Part shown: positions 9,238 to 17,484 of the stretch, one piece after another
Position numbering within the stretch: position 1 is the stretch's first letter
Layout: each line of letters begins with the position of its first letter
Origin: Neobacillus terrae
Lineage (GTDB): Bacteria; Bacillota; Bacilli; Bacillales; Cytobacillaceae
Reading direction: 5' to 3'
Assembly: GCF_011393025.1 (NCBI RefSeq)
Contig: NZ_JAAOEO010000001.1
Span: 62,001-126,000, forward strand
DNA: 64,000 nucleotides
Notes under the pieces: model-generated
The model's input: the letters and a program-made list of their open reading frames with translations, nothing else
What the model was told of the DNA's origin: nothing
The model's database searches: none
Translations under genes and position numbers: made by a program

Positions 9238-10542
9238 ATGAATGCTAAACAAACGGTATTGGTAAATGAGTTTACGAACGGAATTTTGGATCCTGAAAAG
9301 GAAATGATGGGTCCGGTAAAGGATGGCGGTTTTATTATTGCCAATACGGCACCTGGCTGCTGGGGTCCGATGATCACACCTTGTATCCGCGGAGGACACG
9401 AAGTGACAAAACCTGTTTATGTAGAAGGCGCAGAGGTAGGAGATGCGATTGTGATTTCTATTAAATCCATCCGTGTCACCTCAGCTGCAACTGCTTCAGG
9501 CAATGACAGTCCTGTAGAAGGAAGATTTGTTGGAGATCCATTTGTTGCTGTTAAGTGCCCGGAATGCGGGACGCTCTATCCTGAAACTAGAATTGAAGGA
9601 GTAGGACCTGAATCGATCCGCTGTGCGAACTGTGGTGCCGATGTCACTCCATTTGTTTTTACGAACGGATATACGATTGCTTTTGATGAGAACAGCCAGG
9701 TGGGCGTCACTCTTCCAAAAGAAGCAGCTGAACAGATTGCGAGGGATGGACATTCCTATATGGCTACTCCTGATAATTCTGTTCAGAACCCAGTTGTCAC
9801 TTTTGCACCACATGACCTGGTCGGTACAGTGGCAAGAATGCGTCCTTTTTTGGGACAGCTTGGAACGACTCCATCAAGACCACTTCCAGATTCTCATAAT
9901 GCTGGTGACTTTGGTCAGTTCCTGCTTGATGCCCCGCATGAATACGGAGTAACAAAAGAAGAATTAAAGGATAAAACAGACGGCCACATGGACATTAATC
10001 GTGTCCGCGAAGGTGCTGTACTTATTTGCCCGGTTAAAGTTCAAGGCGGCGGAGTTTACCTTGGAGATATGCATGCGATGCAGGGAAATGGGGAAATCGC
10101 TGGCCATACAGCGGATGTTTCCGGTATTGTTACTTTAGAAGTGAAAGTCATTAAGGGACTTAACATTGACGGGCCCATTCTGCTTCCTGTTCAGGAAGAT
10201 CTTCCTTACCTGGCAAAGCCAATTACATCAAAAGAGAAGGAAGCAGCACTGACTGTCGCAAATAAATGGAATGTACAAAAATTAGAAGAGTCCTTGCCAG
10301 TTTCCTTTGTTGGTACAGGAGCAAACCTAAACGAAGCAACGGAAAACGGACTGCAGCGGGCTGCTGACGTATTAGGGATTACTGTGCCGGAGGTCATGAA
10401 CCGTGCTACTATTACTGGTTCCATCGAAATAGGGCGTCATCCAGGAGTAGTAACTGTTACATTCCTCGCTCCTGTTGAATATCTTGATCGAGCTGGTTTA
10501 TCAGAAATCGTGAGAAACCAATATTTAAATCGTGTGGAATAA
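9238..10542 (+). CDS. Acetamidase/formamidase (FmdA/AmdA family) with inserted zinc ribbon
   Basis: 434-aa amidohydrolase of the FmdA/AmdA family, which releases ammonia from formamide or short aliphatic amides. Family marks include GCWGPMITPCI near residue 40 and the glycine-rich active-site stretch GDMHAMQGNGE near residues 276-286. Between residues 107 and 132 there is a four-cysteine module (CPEC ... CANC), a likely zinc ribbon. The ribosome site AGGGGGAG precedes the ATG. It is a single gene with no amide transporter or second subunit beside it. Substrate range cannot be told from sequence. It lies inside the block between the two IS-derived elements. Confidence 0.85.
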   Translation: MNAKQTVLVNEFTNGILDPEKEMMGPVKDGGFIIANTAPGCWGPMITPCIRGGHEVTKPVYVEGAEVGDAIVISIKSIRVTSAATASGNDSPVEGRFVGDPFVAVKCPECGTLYPETRIEGVGPESIRCANCGADVTPFVFTNGYTIAFDENSQVGVTLPKEAAEQIARDGHSYMATPDNSVQNPVVTFAPHDLVGTVARMRPFLGQLGTTPSRPLPDSHNAGDFGQFLLDAPHEYGVTKEELKDKTDGHMDINRVREGAVLICPVKVQGGGVYLGDMHAMQGNGEIAGHTADVSGIVTLEVKVIKGLNIDGPILLPVQEDLPYLAKPITSKEKEAALTVANKWNVQKLEESLPVSFVGTGANLNEATENGLQRAADVLGITVPEVMNRATITGSIEIGRHPGVVTVTFLAPVEYLDRAGLSEIVRNQYLNRVE

Positions 10543-10608
10543 ATAGAATTTAAATAAGTGAAAAGCTGAAAAACGAATCTTTTGTGGTATTGATTAAATA
10601 TCAAACTT

Positions 10609-10638
10609 AATGGCACAGGAATTGACTGTGCCATTTTT
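10609..10638 (+). terminator. Terminator after the formamidase gene
   Basis: Perfect stem TGGCACAG / CTGTGCCA with a seven-base loop, followed by TTTTT. Confidence 0.88.
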
Positions 10639-10649
10639 CTTTTAGGTTG

Positions 10650-10810
10650 TGTTTAGGCCTATTGTTGATTTTCCACTATGTTATTGGAGCGTGAGCTGAG
10701 AGCTCCACGAAAATGCGACAACATTTTTTTCGTGACGTGATTACTCATGGACGAAAAATTAACGTCTAGCGGGAAATGCGAGCGCCGTATAAAAAGAAAA
10801 TTCATTTTAA
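10650..10810. repeat. Degenerate dispersed intergenic repeat (group B)
   Basis: Locally GC-richer stretch beginning TTGTTGATTTTCC-ACTATGTT-TTGGAGCG. The same opening (TTGTTAATTTCC-GCTATGTTGATGGAGCG) starts the repeat at about 44990. No reading frame or family could be assigned. Confidence 0.5.
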
Positions 10811-10970
10811 AAATAAAATTTGGAACTAAATGTATACAAGAAATAGTCATGCCAAAACTGTTTCCAATTTTAATGCCATTTTTTCTGTTATTTATTTCTT
10901 TGCACCCCGAAAACGAAACCTAATAAACAAATTATCCGGCTTTTTTTAGAAAAGAAATTTAATCAACTAA

Positions 10971-11172
10971 ACTTTTGCATTTTTTCTAATAACACCCAAA
11001 AACAAGCATACGGGTAGTGTCTTCGGAAAATTCCATTTTTTTAAGCAGTGATGTTCAAGATTTCAAGTACTCTTTTCCACGAATAAAGGGATGTCATTCT
11101 TATTTTTTTGAGATTTTCAAACACGACAAAGCTAGACAGTATTTACGACAATTTTTTTTGTAAGACTCAAGT
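10971..11172 (-). mobile_element. 202-bp MITE-like internal-deletion derivative of the IS element
   Basis: Its left 105 bases match the transposase 3' end of the IS at 5123-5230 (shared GCATACGGGTAGTG and TTTTTTTAAGCA). Its right 90 bases match 6494-6583 (shared AAAGGGATGTCATTCTT and CTAGACA). The internal 1.26 kb, with almost all of the transposase, is missing. Orientation is the same as the full-length copy. The terminal ACTTT / ACTTGAG ends are kept in decayed form. It could only have moved with transposase supplied from elsewhere. Confidence 0.85.
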
Positions 11173-11199
11173 AAGTAAAAAATAGGGTTTTAAAAGAAT

Positions 11200-11600
11200 G
11201 ACCCTATAATAATATATTCAATCCCGATAACCTCCTCCGACAACCTTTTGTGAGTTTTCGTCATCCCGCTTACTAATGTCACCCAATATCGCACTTTTTT
11301 TTAGAATGAAACGTAACCATTTTTACTTCTTTTCCTTGGAAAGAACGTTTGATTAAACCAAATCTCTTTGTGTCCAAAATCACCTTGCTTACTGTTGCGA
11401 CTTTTCAATCCCAATAATATCTTCCCGCTCTTTAGTGTAAGTGAATCTCAGCCAATTTCCCGTACATCTTTTGGTGTTTGCGTATTTTCGTAATGCTTTC
11501 TTTTCGCTTTTCAGCAGTTTGACATCCGCCTATTAAGAGTGTGGACAAGAAAATAGCTGTTAGAAATAGAACTTCAAAGATATGGCTCTCCTGTCATATT
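11200..11600 (-). pseudogene. Possible relic of a small lipoprotein gene
   Basis: No intact frame exists in the roughly 600 bases before the sigX promoter. On the minus strand, bases about 11573-11440 read as a hydrophobic segment followed by a lipobox (FLSTLLIGGC), then a lysine-rich stretch ending at a stop. Similar charged sequence continues in other frames toward 11290. There is no start codon at the expected place. This looks like a decayed lipoprotein gene, but no family could be named. Confidence 0.35.
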
Positions 11601-11770
11601 CCTTATATCACTTTCTACATCTATGTTAGTTCACTTCTTTCAATGAACAAGTCCTTATTTTGGAGATTTCCAGATAGAAATGGTTAGATGAGATATTATT
11701 TTATAGGAGCTTTGGTCCTTTTGGCAAAATATACCTTTAAATTTTATGTGAAACAGATTATATTTAAAGA

Positions 11771-11797
11771 TGTAACTTTTTAGATAGAAAAGACGAC
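11771..11797 (+). promoter_or_regulatory. SigX-type ECF promoter of sigX (autoregulatory)
   Basis: -35 TGTAAC (11771-11776) and -10 CGAC (11794-11797) separated by exactly 17 bases. This matches the SigX/SigW-class ECF consensus (AAC / CGAC) and lies 28 bases upstream of the sigX ATG. Confidence 0.8.
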
Positions 11798-11824
11798 TAT
11801 TAAATTGAACGGGGAGGAAAACCA

Positions 11825-12376
11825 ATGGACTCCGTTTTTGATAAGCTGTATGAGAAATACCATCAGGACGTTTTCCAATTTCTTTTTTACCTTGTAAAAA
11901 ATAGAGAACAAGCAGAAGACCTAGTTCAAGAGGTTTATATAAGGGTATTAAAGTCTTATGGGAAATTTGAAGGAAAAAGCAGTGAAAAGACATGGCTGTT
12001 TTCAATAGCAAGAAATGTGGCGATTGATTCTTTTCGAAAGCAAAAGGGATGGAAACAAAGATTACTTGAAAAATTTGACTGGGATACTCAGCAGGTTAAA
12101 GATGAGCATCCAATTCCTGAGCAAATTGCAATCCAAAAGGATGAAATCCGCTGGATGTATGAGGCAATGGATGCATGTACGGTAGATCAGCGTACAGTAG
12201 TTATCCTGAGGTATTTGCAAGAGCTTTCTATTGTGGAAACAGCTGAAGCCCTGGGCTGGACCGAAAGTAAGGTAAAGACCACCCAGCACAGAGCACTAAA
12301 TGTTTTAAAGAAACAAATGGAACTATTGCTGGAAAGGGAGGGTGATAAAAGTGAGAAAGTTAGAGTGGAGCGATAA
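11825..12376 (+). CDS. sigX: SigX, ECF RNA polymerase sigma factor
   Basis: 183-aa ECF sigma factor with region 2 (AEDLVQEVYIRVLKSYGKF, TWLFSIARN) and region 4 helix-turn-helix (LSIVETAEALGWTESKVKT). In B. subtilis, SigX controls cell-surface charge (D-alanylation of teichoic acids, lipid composition) and resistance to cationic peptides. It is followed at once by a gene with the architecture of its anti-sigma factor RsiX, whose start lies inside the sigX 3' end. The ATG is preceded by GGGGAGGAAA. Displaced from resE by the accessory block, it keeps its own SigX-type promoter. Confidence 0.93.
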   Translation: MDSVFDKLYEKYHQDVFQFLFYLVKNREQAEDLVQEVYIRVLKSYGKFEGKSSEKTWLFSIARNVAIDSFRKQKGWKQRLLEKFDWDTQQVKDEHPIPEQIAIQKDEIRWMYEAMDACTVDQRTVVILRYLQELSIVETAEALGWTESKVKTTQHRALNVLKKQMELLLEREGDKSEKVRVER

Positions 12377-13607
12377 ACAGCTAGAAGACCTCCTCAGGCA
12401 AATGCCTAAAATAAAAGATCATCGCCACCCCCACGAGATTTTTCAAAGCCTTTCCGTAAAAAAAGAAAAACATAATAGAAGAACTAGAACATGGATCATG
12501 CCAGGATTTGCAGCGGCGGCAGCAGCCATTTTAATATTAATTCTTTCACCAGGGTTATTTCAGTTTGGAGGCAGTTCCGATAAAACGGAAATGGAAGATA
12601 TGTCTTCAGCTGGAAGCATGAAGACCGCTAATAGCGGCGACAGGGCCACGGCTCTGAAAACAGAGCCTAAAAAGGATTCGAATTATGAAGCTGCTTCAAA
12701 AGATGCAGCTGGTTCAGATGTTACCCATGGAAAGATGGATACAGGGAAAAAAGTTTCTGTGCTAAATGCACTGTCTGAGGTTACTGCACTGTACGATGAT
12801 AAAGCTGCTGAAGGTAGGGTGTTAACCTATTGGATTCCTGATAAACAGGCGATGAGTCTTGTTCCTGTCACAACTGTTGTACCTCCAGATACAAGTAAAA
12901 ATTGGATCGATCTGATAAACGAAAATATGTCTGCTCTTGATGAAGATGAGTGGGGATTAACTGATTATTATCCTTTAAAAGCAAAATTGTCATTTAATGA
13001 AAAGGAAAATACCTTAAATGTGGATGTACCTGCAAATCACCCTTATGCGGAAGGATCAGAGAATGAAACTTCCTTTGTGAATGTCCTTTTGCGCCTTGCA
13101 GAATCAAATAGTAACGTGAAGAAAATTAAATATACAACGGATGGTCAGCCGAATTCAGGTATTATGCTAGGGAACTACGGAGACAAGCAAGAGGATGAAA
13201 TAGTACCAGGAAAAAACAGGGCGTTCCTGAAACATGAACCTGAAGGAAAAGGGACTATTTTCCTCGTTCCTACTGCAGATTCCTATAAGACAATAAGGGA
13301 AGCAATCCTGGCGATGGAAAAGGATTTGCCAACTTCCAACTTGAAAGCATCTTTGCCTGCCAAATTAATTTCTGAAAAGGTTTCAATTAAGGGTAAAACT
13401 CTTTTGGTGAAATTTGCTCCAGGAGCGACAATGTCAGATGAGCCATCCGTTATACAGTCGTATGAAGCACTTTTATTAACGGCAAAAGACTTTGGACTAG
13501 AAAAGGTTAAAATACTCAATCCTCCTATAGATAAATTAGGACCTTTTGATTTAACTGTGGAAAATAAGGTTCCAGTTGGCCCAAATTATAGGCCGCTTCA
13601 TAAATAG
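12351..13607 (+). CDS. rsiX: RsiX, membrane-anchored anti-sigma-X factor
   Basis: 418-aa protein: short cytoplasmic N-terminus (about residues 1-45), one membrane helix (about 48-70, alanine/isoleucine rich), a low-complexity Ser/Lys/Asp-rich linker (75-140), then a large outer domain. The outer domain contains GerMN-like segments around residues 190-270 and 300-400. That layout matches RsiX, which holds SigX at the membrane. The start chosen is GTG at 12351, eight bases after GGGAGG; another GTG at 12342 abuts the ribosome site. It overlaps sigX by 26 bases, indicating coupled translation. A terminator follows. Confidence 0.88.
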   Translation: MRKLEWSDKQLEDLLRQMPKIKDHRHPHEIFQSLSVKKEKHNRRTRTWIMPGFAAAAAAILILILSPGLFQFGGSSDKTEMEDMSSAGSMKTANSGDRATALKTEPKKDSNYEAASKDAAGSDVTHGKMDTGKKVSVLNALSEVTALYDDKAAEGRVLTYWIPDKQAMSLVPVTTVVPPDTSKNWIDLINENMSALDEDEWGLTDYYPLKAKLSFNEKENTLNVDVPANHPYAEGSENETSFVNVLLRLAESNSNVKKIKYTTDGQPNSGIMLGNYGDKQEDEIVPGKNRAFLKHEPEGKGTIFLVPTADSYKTIREAILAMEKDLPTSNLKASLPAKLISEKVSIKGKTLLVKFAPGATMSDEPSVIQSYEALLLTAKDFGLEKVKILNPPIDKLGPFDLTVENKVPVGPNYRPLHK

Positions 13608-13614
13608 ATTGCCG

Positions 13615-13644
13615 GATCAGTCTTCATGACTGATCTTTTTTTTA
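13615..13644 (+). terminator. Terminator of the sigX-rsiX operon
   Basis: Perfect 8-bp stem GATCAGTC / GACTGATC, TTCAT loop and an eight-T run. Confidence 0.92.
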
Positions 13645-13781
13645 TAATTTTAGAATAAATTTAACAAAAAACTCCAAAATATAACAGTGTCCTTTTTAAG
13701 TGCCTGCATGACTTCTGGTTCTATTCGTAAAAACGATGACATAAGGTGAGTACAGAGGATTGCAATATAAGGAGGAAAAGA

Positions 13782-14708
13782 ATGCGGGAATACATAGTAC
13801 GGTTTTTGATTGCAGGAATTATGATGCTCCTTGTCAGTCTGTTGTTTCTAGGAGTCAGGCACCCTCAGGCAAGCATGCTTGATGATAATAATACCAGCCT
13901 CGAATGGAAATGGCCCGCTGACGGGGTCATTACTGATAAATTTGGGACAAGGCATGGCGAACATAAAGGAATTGATATAGCCGGAACTGCGGGTACTAAA
14001 ATATATTCAGTAGACGATGGAGTCGTGGAGAAGTCATATTTATCGGATACATATGGAAATGTTATTTTTGTAAAGCATCCCAGCAATTTTGTGACAGTTT
14101 ATGCCCATTTAAGCAAACGTCTCGTCATGGAAGGACAGCAGTTAAAGCGAGGAGCCCTGATTGGGCTTATGGGTTCTACAGGTGAATCCACAGGTGTCCA
14201 TTTGCACTTTGAAGTACATGAAACGGAATGGACATTTGATAAAAAACATGCTTTAAATCCTGAAATGGTTCTTGGGTTAGCTCATGTAGGTGAAACTGTT
14301 CATGCAGGCAGCATTAAGAATTCCGAAGGCGCTATGGAGGCACTATCCAGATATGAAGAAAACGAAGTGGAGCAAAAGGCAAACGGGGATCAGAAAAATA
14401 TTCAGACCGTGAGCTCATATACCGTTTTAAATGGTGATACACTCTGGTCAATTGCTAAAAAAAACCATTCCGATGCTGATTTGATTAAAAAAATGAATAA
14501 CATGACTGAAGACAAAATTCTTCCGGGTCAGGTGCTGAAGATTCAGCAAGAATCAGGCAATCAATACATTGTGAGAAAGGGTGACACCCTTATTTCCATT
14601 TCTAAAGAAACACACCTGGCGATTGAAAAAATAAAGGAACTGAACAGGCTCTCCTCAGATGTTATTTTTCCTAATCAGGTTCTCGTTTTAGGTTCCATCC
14701 AAAAATAA
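13782..14708 (+). CDS. Exported M23 peptidoglycan endopeptidase with two LysM repeats
   Basis: 308-aa wall hydrolase. The N-terminal signal anchor covers about residues 5-25. The M23 (LytM) domain spans about 45-170, with zinc ligands His61 and Asp65 (HKGID) and His142 of HLHFE, plus catalytic His109 in YAHL. Two C-terminal LysM repeats (about 217-260 and 265-305), each starting with a Y-x-V/I-x-x-G-D-T pattern, bind peptidoglycan. The start is ATG at 13782 behind AAGGAGGAA. It is alone between two terminators. Its layout resembles cell-wall endopeptidases or SpoIIQ-like proteins, but the two LysM repeats argue for a vegetative or sporulation wall hydrolase rather than SpoIIQ itself. Confidence 0.85.
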   Translation: MREYIVRFLIAGIMMLLVSLLFLGVRHPQASMLDDNNTSLEWKWPADGVITDKFGTRHGEHKGIDIAGTAGTKIYSVDDGVVEKSYLSDTYGNVIFVKHPSNFVTVYAHLSKRLVMEGQQLKRGALIGLMGSTGESTGVHLHFEVHETEWTFDKKHALNPEMVLGLAHVGETVHAGSIKNSEGAMEALSRYEENEVEQKANGDQKNIQTVSSYTVLNGDTLWSIAKKNHSDADLIKKMNNMTEDKILPGQVLKIQQESGNQYIVRKGDTLISISKETHLAIEKIKELNRLSSDVIFPNQVLVLGSIQK

Positions 14709-14784
14709 ATGGGTTAAACAATTGTTTTTTTTGCAAAGGGATGCAGGTTGGAGGAAAATCCAGCCTCTTTTAAATGTTTTTTTC

Positions 14785-14813
14785 TTCACACATCTTCTTT
14801 CTTTTAGTATAAT
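14785..14813 (+). promoter_or_regulatory. SigA-type promoter of the FMN riboswitch transcript
   Basis: TTCACA (14785-14790), 17-base spacer, TATAAT (14808-14813), placed about 27 bases upstream of the aptamer. Confidence 0.6.
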
Positions 14814-14839
14814 GAGTTCGTATAACATAATATAGGTCT

Positions 14840-14964
14840 ATCTTCGGGGCTGGGTGAAATTCCCGACCGGCGGTGATGAGATAATTATCTCTAAGCCCGC
14901 GAGCCTTTTGGGCAGGATTTGGTGAGATTCCAAAGCCGACAGTAAAGTCTGGATGGGAGAAGAT
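14840..14964 (+). ncRNA. FMN (RFN) riboswitch
   Basis: Canonical RFN element. It opens with ATCTTCGGGGC, contains GGGTGAAATTCCCGACCGGC and AAGCCCGCGAGC, and closes with GTCTGGATGGGAGAAGAT. The outer strands pair as P1 (ATCTTC / GAGAAGAT). It controls the riboflavin transporter downstream: FMN binding should favour the terminator at 15028-15060. Confidence 0.97.
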
Positions 14965-14975
14965 GGAGGTTCTGC

Positions 14976-15006
14976 AAATGTTCAAAAAAGCAGGTTTTGA
15001 ACATTT
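14976..15006 (+). promoter_or_regulatory. Perfect 12-bp hairpin in the riboswitch expression platform
   Basis: AAATGTTCAAAA / TTTTGAACATTT with a seven-base loop, between aptamer and terminator. It is not followed by a T-run, so it is not itself a terminator. It may be part of the antiterminator arrangement. Confidence 0.55.
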
Positions 15007-15026
15007 ATTAAGCGTGCCTTTTATTC

Positions 15027-15060
15027 TCCCTCAAGTTGTAAACTTGGGGGATTTTATTTT
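15027..15060 (+). terminator. Riboswitch-controlled terminator
   Basis: Stem CCCTCAAGTT / AACTTGGGGG (one G-T pair) with a GTA loop and a T-rich tail, 63 bases after the aptamer and upstream of the transporter gene. Confidence 0.85.
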
Positions 15061-15128
15061 TAAAAGGCAAGATTGCTTATGCTGAACCTTTCTTCTGAAG
15101 TGGATGGATCACAAAGGAGAGAGGAAAA

Positions 15129-15698
15129 ATGAAAAAACTAAGTGTTAAAGCAACTGTATCGATTGGAATGTTAAGCGGTTTAGCGTATATCCTAATGCTT
15201 TTAAATTTTCCGCTGCCGCCATTTCCTAATTTTTTAATGATTGATTTTAGCGACATCCCTGCATTGATCGCTGCTTTAATTTTTGGACCGCTTGCTGGTG
15301 TGTTAGTGGAGTTATTCAAAAACATTTTAAATTACTTTGCGACAGGAAGTGCCACGGGCGTACCAGTTGGACATATGGCTAACTTTGTAGCCGGAGTCCT
15401 GTTTGTATTGCCAGTATACTTTATGTATATAAAACTGAAATCAAAAAAAGGAATGACTATTTCATTGGTGATTGGCACTATTATCATGGCAATAATGATG
15501 AGTGTCCTTAATTACTTTGTTATATTGCCTTCATACACGTTTTTCCTTCATTCACCAGCGATGTCAGCCGATGCAACTTATAAAATGGTGACAACAGCCA
15601 TTCTGCCTTTTAATTTTGTGAAAGGGATTATCATGTCAGCCATCTTCTTGCTGCTATTCTTTAAAATGCAGCCTTGGATTGCTAAACAGAATGCCTAA
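15129..15698 (+). CDS. ribU: RibU/FmnP (YpaA), riboflavin-specific S component of an ECF transporter
   Basis: 189-aa membrane protein with about six hydrophobic segments. It is the substrate-binding S subunit for riboflavin, working with a shared EcfA/EcfA'/EcfT module encoded elsewhere. Characteristic features are the N-terminal hydrophobic segment followed by FPLPPFPNFLMIDFSDIPAL and the GPLAGV stretch. The FMN riboswitch directly upstream fixes the substrate class. The ATG is preceded by GAGAGGAAAA. It is monocistronic. Confidence 0.95.
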   Translation: MKKLSVKATVSIGMLSGLAYILMLLNFPLPPFPNFLMIDFSDIPALIAALIFGPLAGVLVELFKNILNYFATGSATGVPVGHMANFVAGVLFVLPVYFMYIKLKSKKGMTISLVIGTIIMAIMMSVLNYFVILPSYTFFLHSPAMSADATYKMVTTAILPFNFVKGIIMSAIFLLLFFKMQPWIAKQNA

Positions 15699-15793
15699 GT
15701 ATATAAAAGGGCAGTTAGCTTTTACTTTTGAGCCCCACGCTTGATTTAAAAGAGCAGCAGGTTTTGCGGATTCTAACAAAAATAATAATTTAA

Positions 15794-15818
15794 GCGGCAG
15801 GAGTCTCCTGCCGCTTTT
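15794..15818 (+). terminator. Terminator after ribU
   Basis: Perfect 9-bp stem GCGGCAGGA / TCCTGCCGC with a three-base loop, then TTTTG. Confidence 0.85.
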
Positions 15819-15835
15819 GTGTATTTGTGAACAAG

Positions 15836-15861
15836 AAAAGCCCTTCAACTGAGTGAAGGGC
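15836..15861 (-). terminator. Terminator of fer
   Basis: Stem GCCCTTCAC / TTGAAGGGC on the minus strand, with a T-run beyond, lying just 3' of the ferredoxin gene. Confidence 0.75.
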
Positions 15862-15890
15862 AGCTCTAAGTATATTTTTAAAAATTGAAA

Positions 15891-16160
<270 letters not shown>

Positions 16161-16429
16161 TTAAGCAGATATTCAAACCCTATTTCCATGGTTACATGGA
16201 AACGTATTCCTCAAGTTCTATTGTAAAACTGAATGTCTAACTTTTCAATAGTAAATGTAATGAGAATGCTTATCACGCAAGGGTTTCACCTTCAGATTTC
16301 TTCAATTTTCAACAATAAACAACAGCAGTTCATTATGTTTCATGTTAAAATAGAGGGAAAGAAAAAGCACGTAAAAACACTCTCGCAGGCATGTAATTTA
16401 TCTTCGGAAGATTAAGGGGGGCTGGCAAT

Positions 16430-17482
16430 ATGGCTTATTTTGATTTGATCATTCTATACTGTTTAAAGCAGTTAAACGGCGAACGGACAATATATTCAGT
16501 CTATCACCTTCTAAAAGGAAAGAAGTCAGCTCAAACCATACAGGATGCCCACCTTTTCTCCCTAACAAAATTTTTTGGCGTCTTTATGACTTTAACAAGA
16601 AGTTCATTAGAAGAGGCAGTACACTCCATGTCTAAACAAGGTTATATTCTGCAATCAGAATTAGAGCCTCAGCATTATACAATGACTGAAAAAGGGAATG
16701 CCTTTCTTGAATTGCTGCTTAAAGAACGGCCCCTGCCTGTCTATCTAGATGGTTTAAAGTATCACCCTTTAACACAACTGGTATGGGAGAGAATATCCAT
16801 ACTTGTCCAGGTTGTCTCCAATCTTGTGTATCAGGAAAACAAATACATTCCTATACAGAAGGGAAAAGAGATCCATCAGTGGCTAAAAAATGTTCTAAGA
16901 AAGCATAGTATGGACAGAGCAGAAATCGGAAAAAAGCTTTTTAATGAACTTACTTCCTGTCTTGAAAGAGGAGAAGGACTGAATCCATTAGTACTTAGCT
17001 TAAGACTAACCGGCCACCAGATCATCGGGCTAACCTCCATGCAGGCTGCGGATGAATTGAAAATGGAAAGAACAGCCTATCATATAGAGTTTTTAAACCT
17101 GCTTCATTTTTTAATACAGGACCTGGAGAAAAATCCAGAAAGTTATTCCATCCTTACAGATCTCTTAATGGAAACGGATCCATCTCTTGTGCTGACATTG
17201 TCTTCACGTAAAACTTATGAGCTTTTGCAAAGGGGAATCCCTTTTGAAAAATTACCTTCAATTAGAAGGCTGAAAAAAAGTACCATTGAAGACCATATTG
17301 TAGAAATCGCGTTAAATGTAAAAGATTTTTCGATTCATTCTTTTGTAAAGAAGGAAGTCCAGGGTGAAATAATAGGTGCTGCGAAGTCATCGCCTACGCG
17401 GCAGCTTAAAACGATTAGGGAAAGTGTTCCGCAGGCCAATTATTTTGAAATTCGGCTTGTCCTTGCGAAACTAGGTGAATAG
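16430..17482 (+). CDS. ypbB: YpbB, helix-turn-helix partner of the RecQ-like helicase
   Basis: 350-aa protein without catalytic motifs. The C-terminal about 90 residues have a winged-helix (HTH_40/RQC-like) pattern ending RQLKTIRESVPQANYFEIRLVLAKLG. The gene ends two bases before the recQ start, and the two are always neighbours in Bacillus. YpbB may supply the DNA-binding part missing from this short RecQ; that role is inference. The start is ATG at 16430 behind AAGGGGGG. Confidence 0.85.
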   Translation: MAYFDLIILYCLKQLNGERTIYSVYHLLKGKKSAQTIQDAHLFSLTKFFGVFMTLTRSSLEEAVHSMSKQGYILQSELEPQHYTMTEKGNAFLELLLKERPLPVYLDGLKYHPLTQLVWERISILVQVVSNLVYQENKYIPIQKGKEIHQWLKNVLRKHSMDRAEIGKKLFNELTSCLERGEGLNPLVLSLRLTGHQIIGLTSMQAADELKMERTAYHIEFLNLLHFLIQDLEKNPESYSILTDLLMETDPSLVLTLSSRKTYELLQRGIPFEKLPSIRRLKKSTIEDHIVEIALNVKDFSIHSFVKKEVQGEIIGAAKSSPTRQLKTIRESVPQANYFEIRLVLAKLGE

Positions 17483-17484
17483 TA

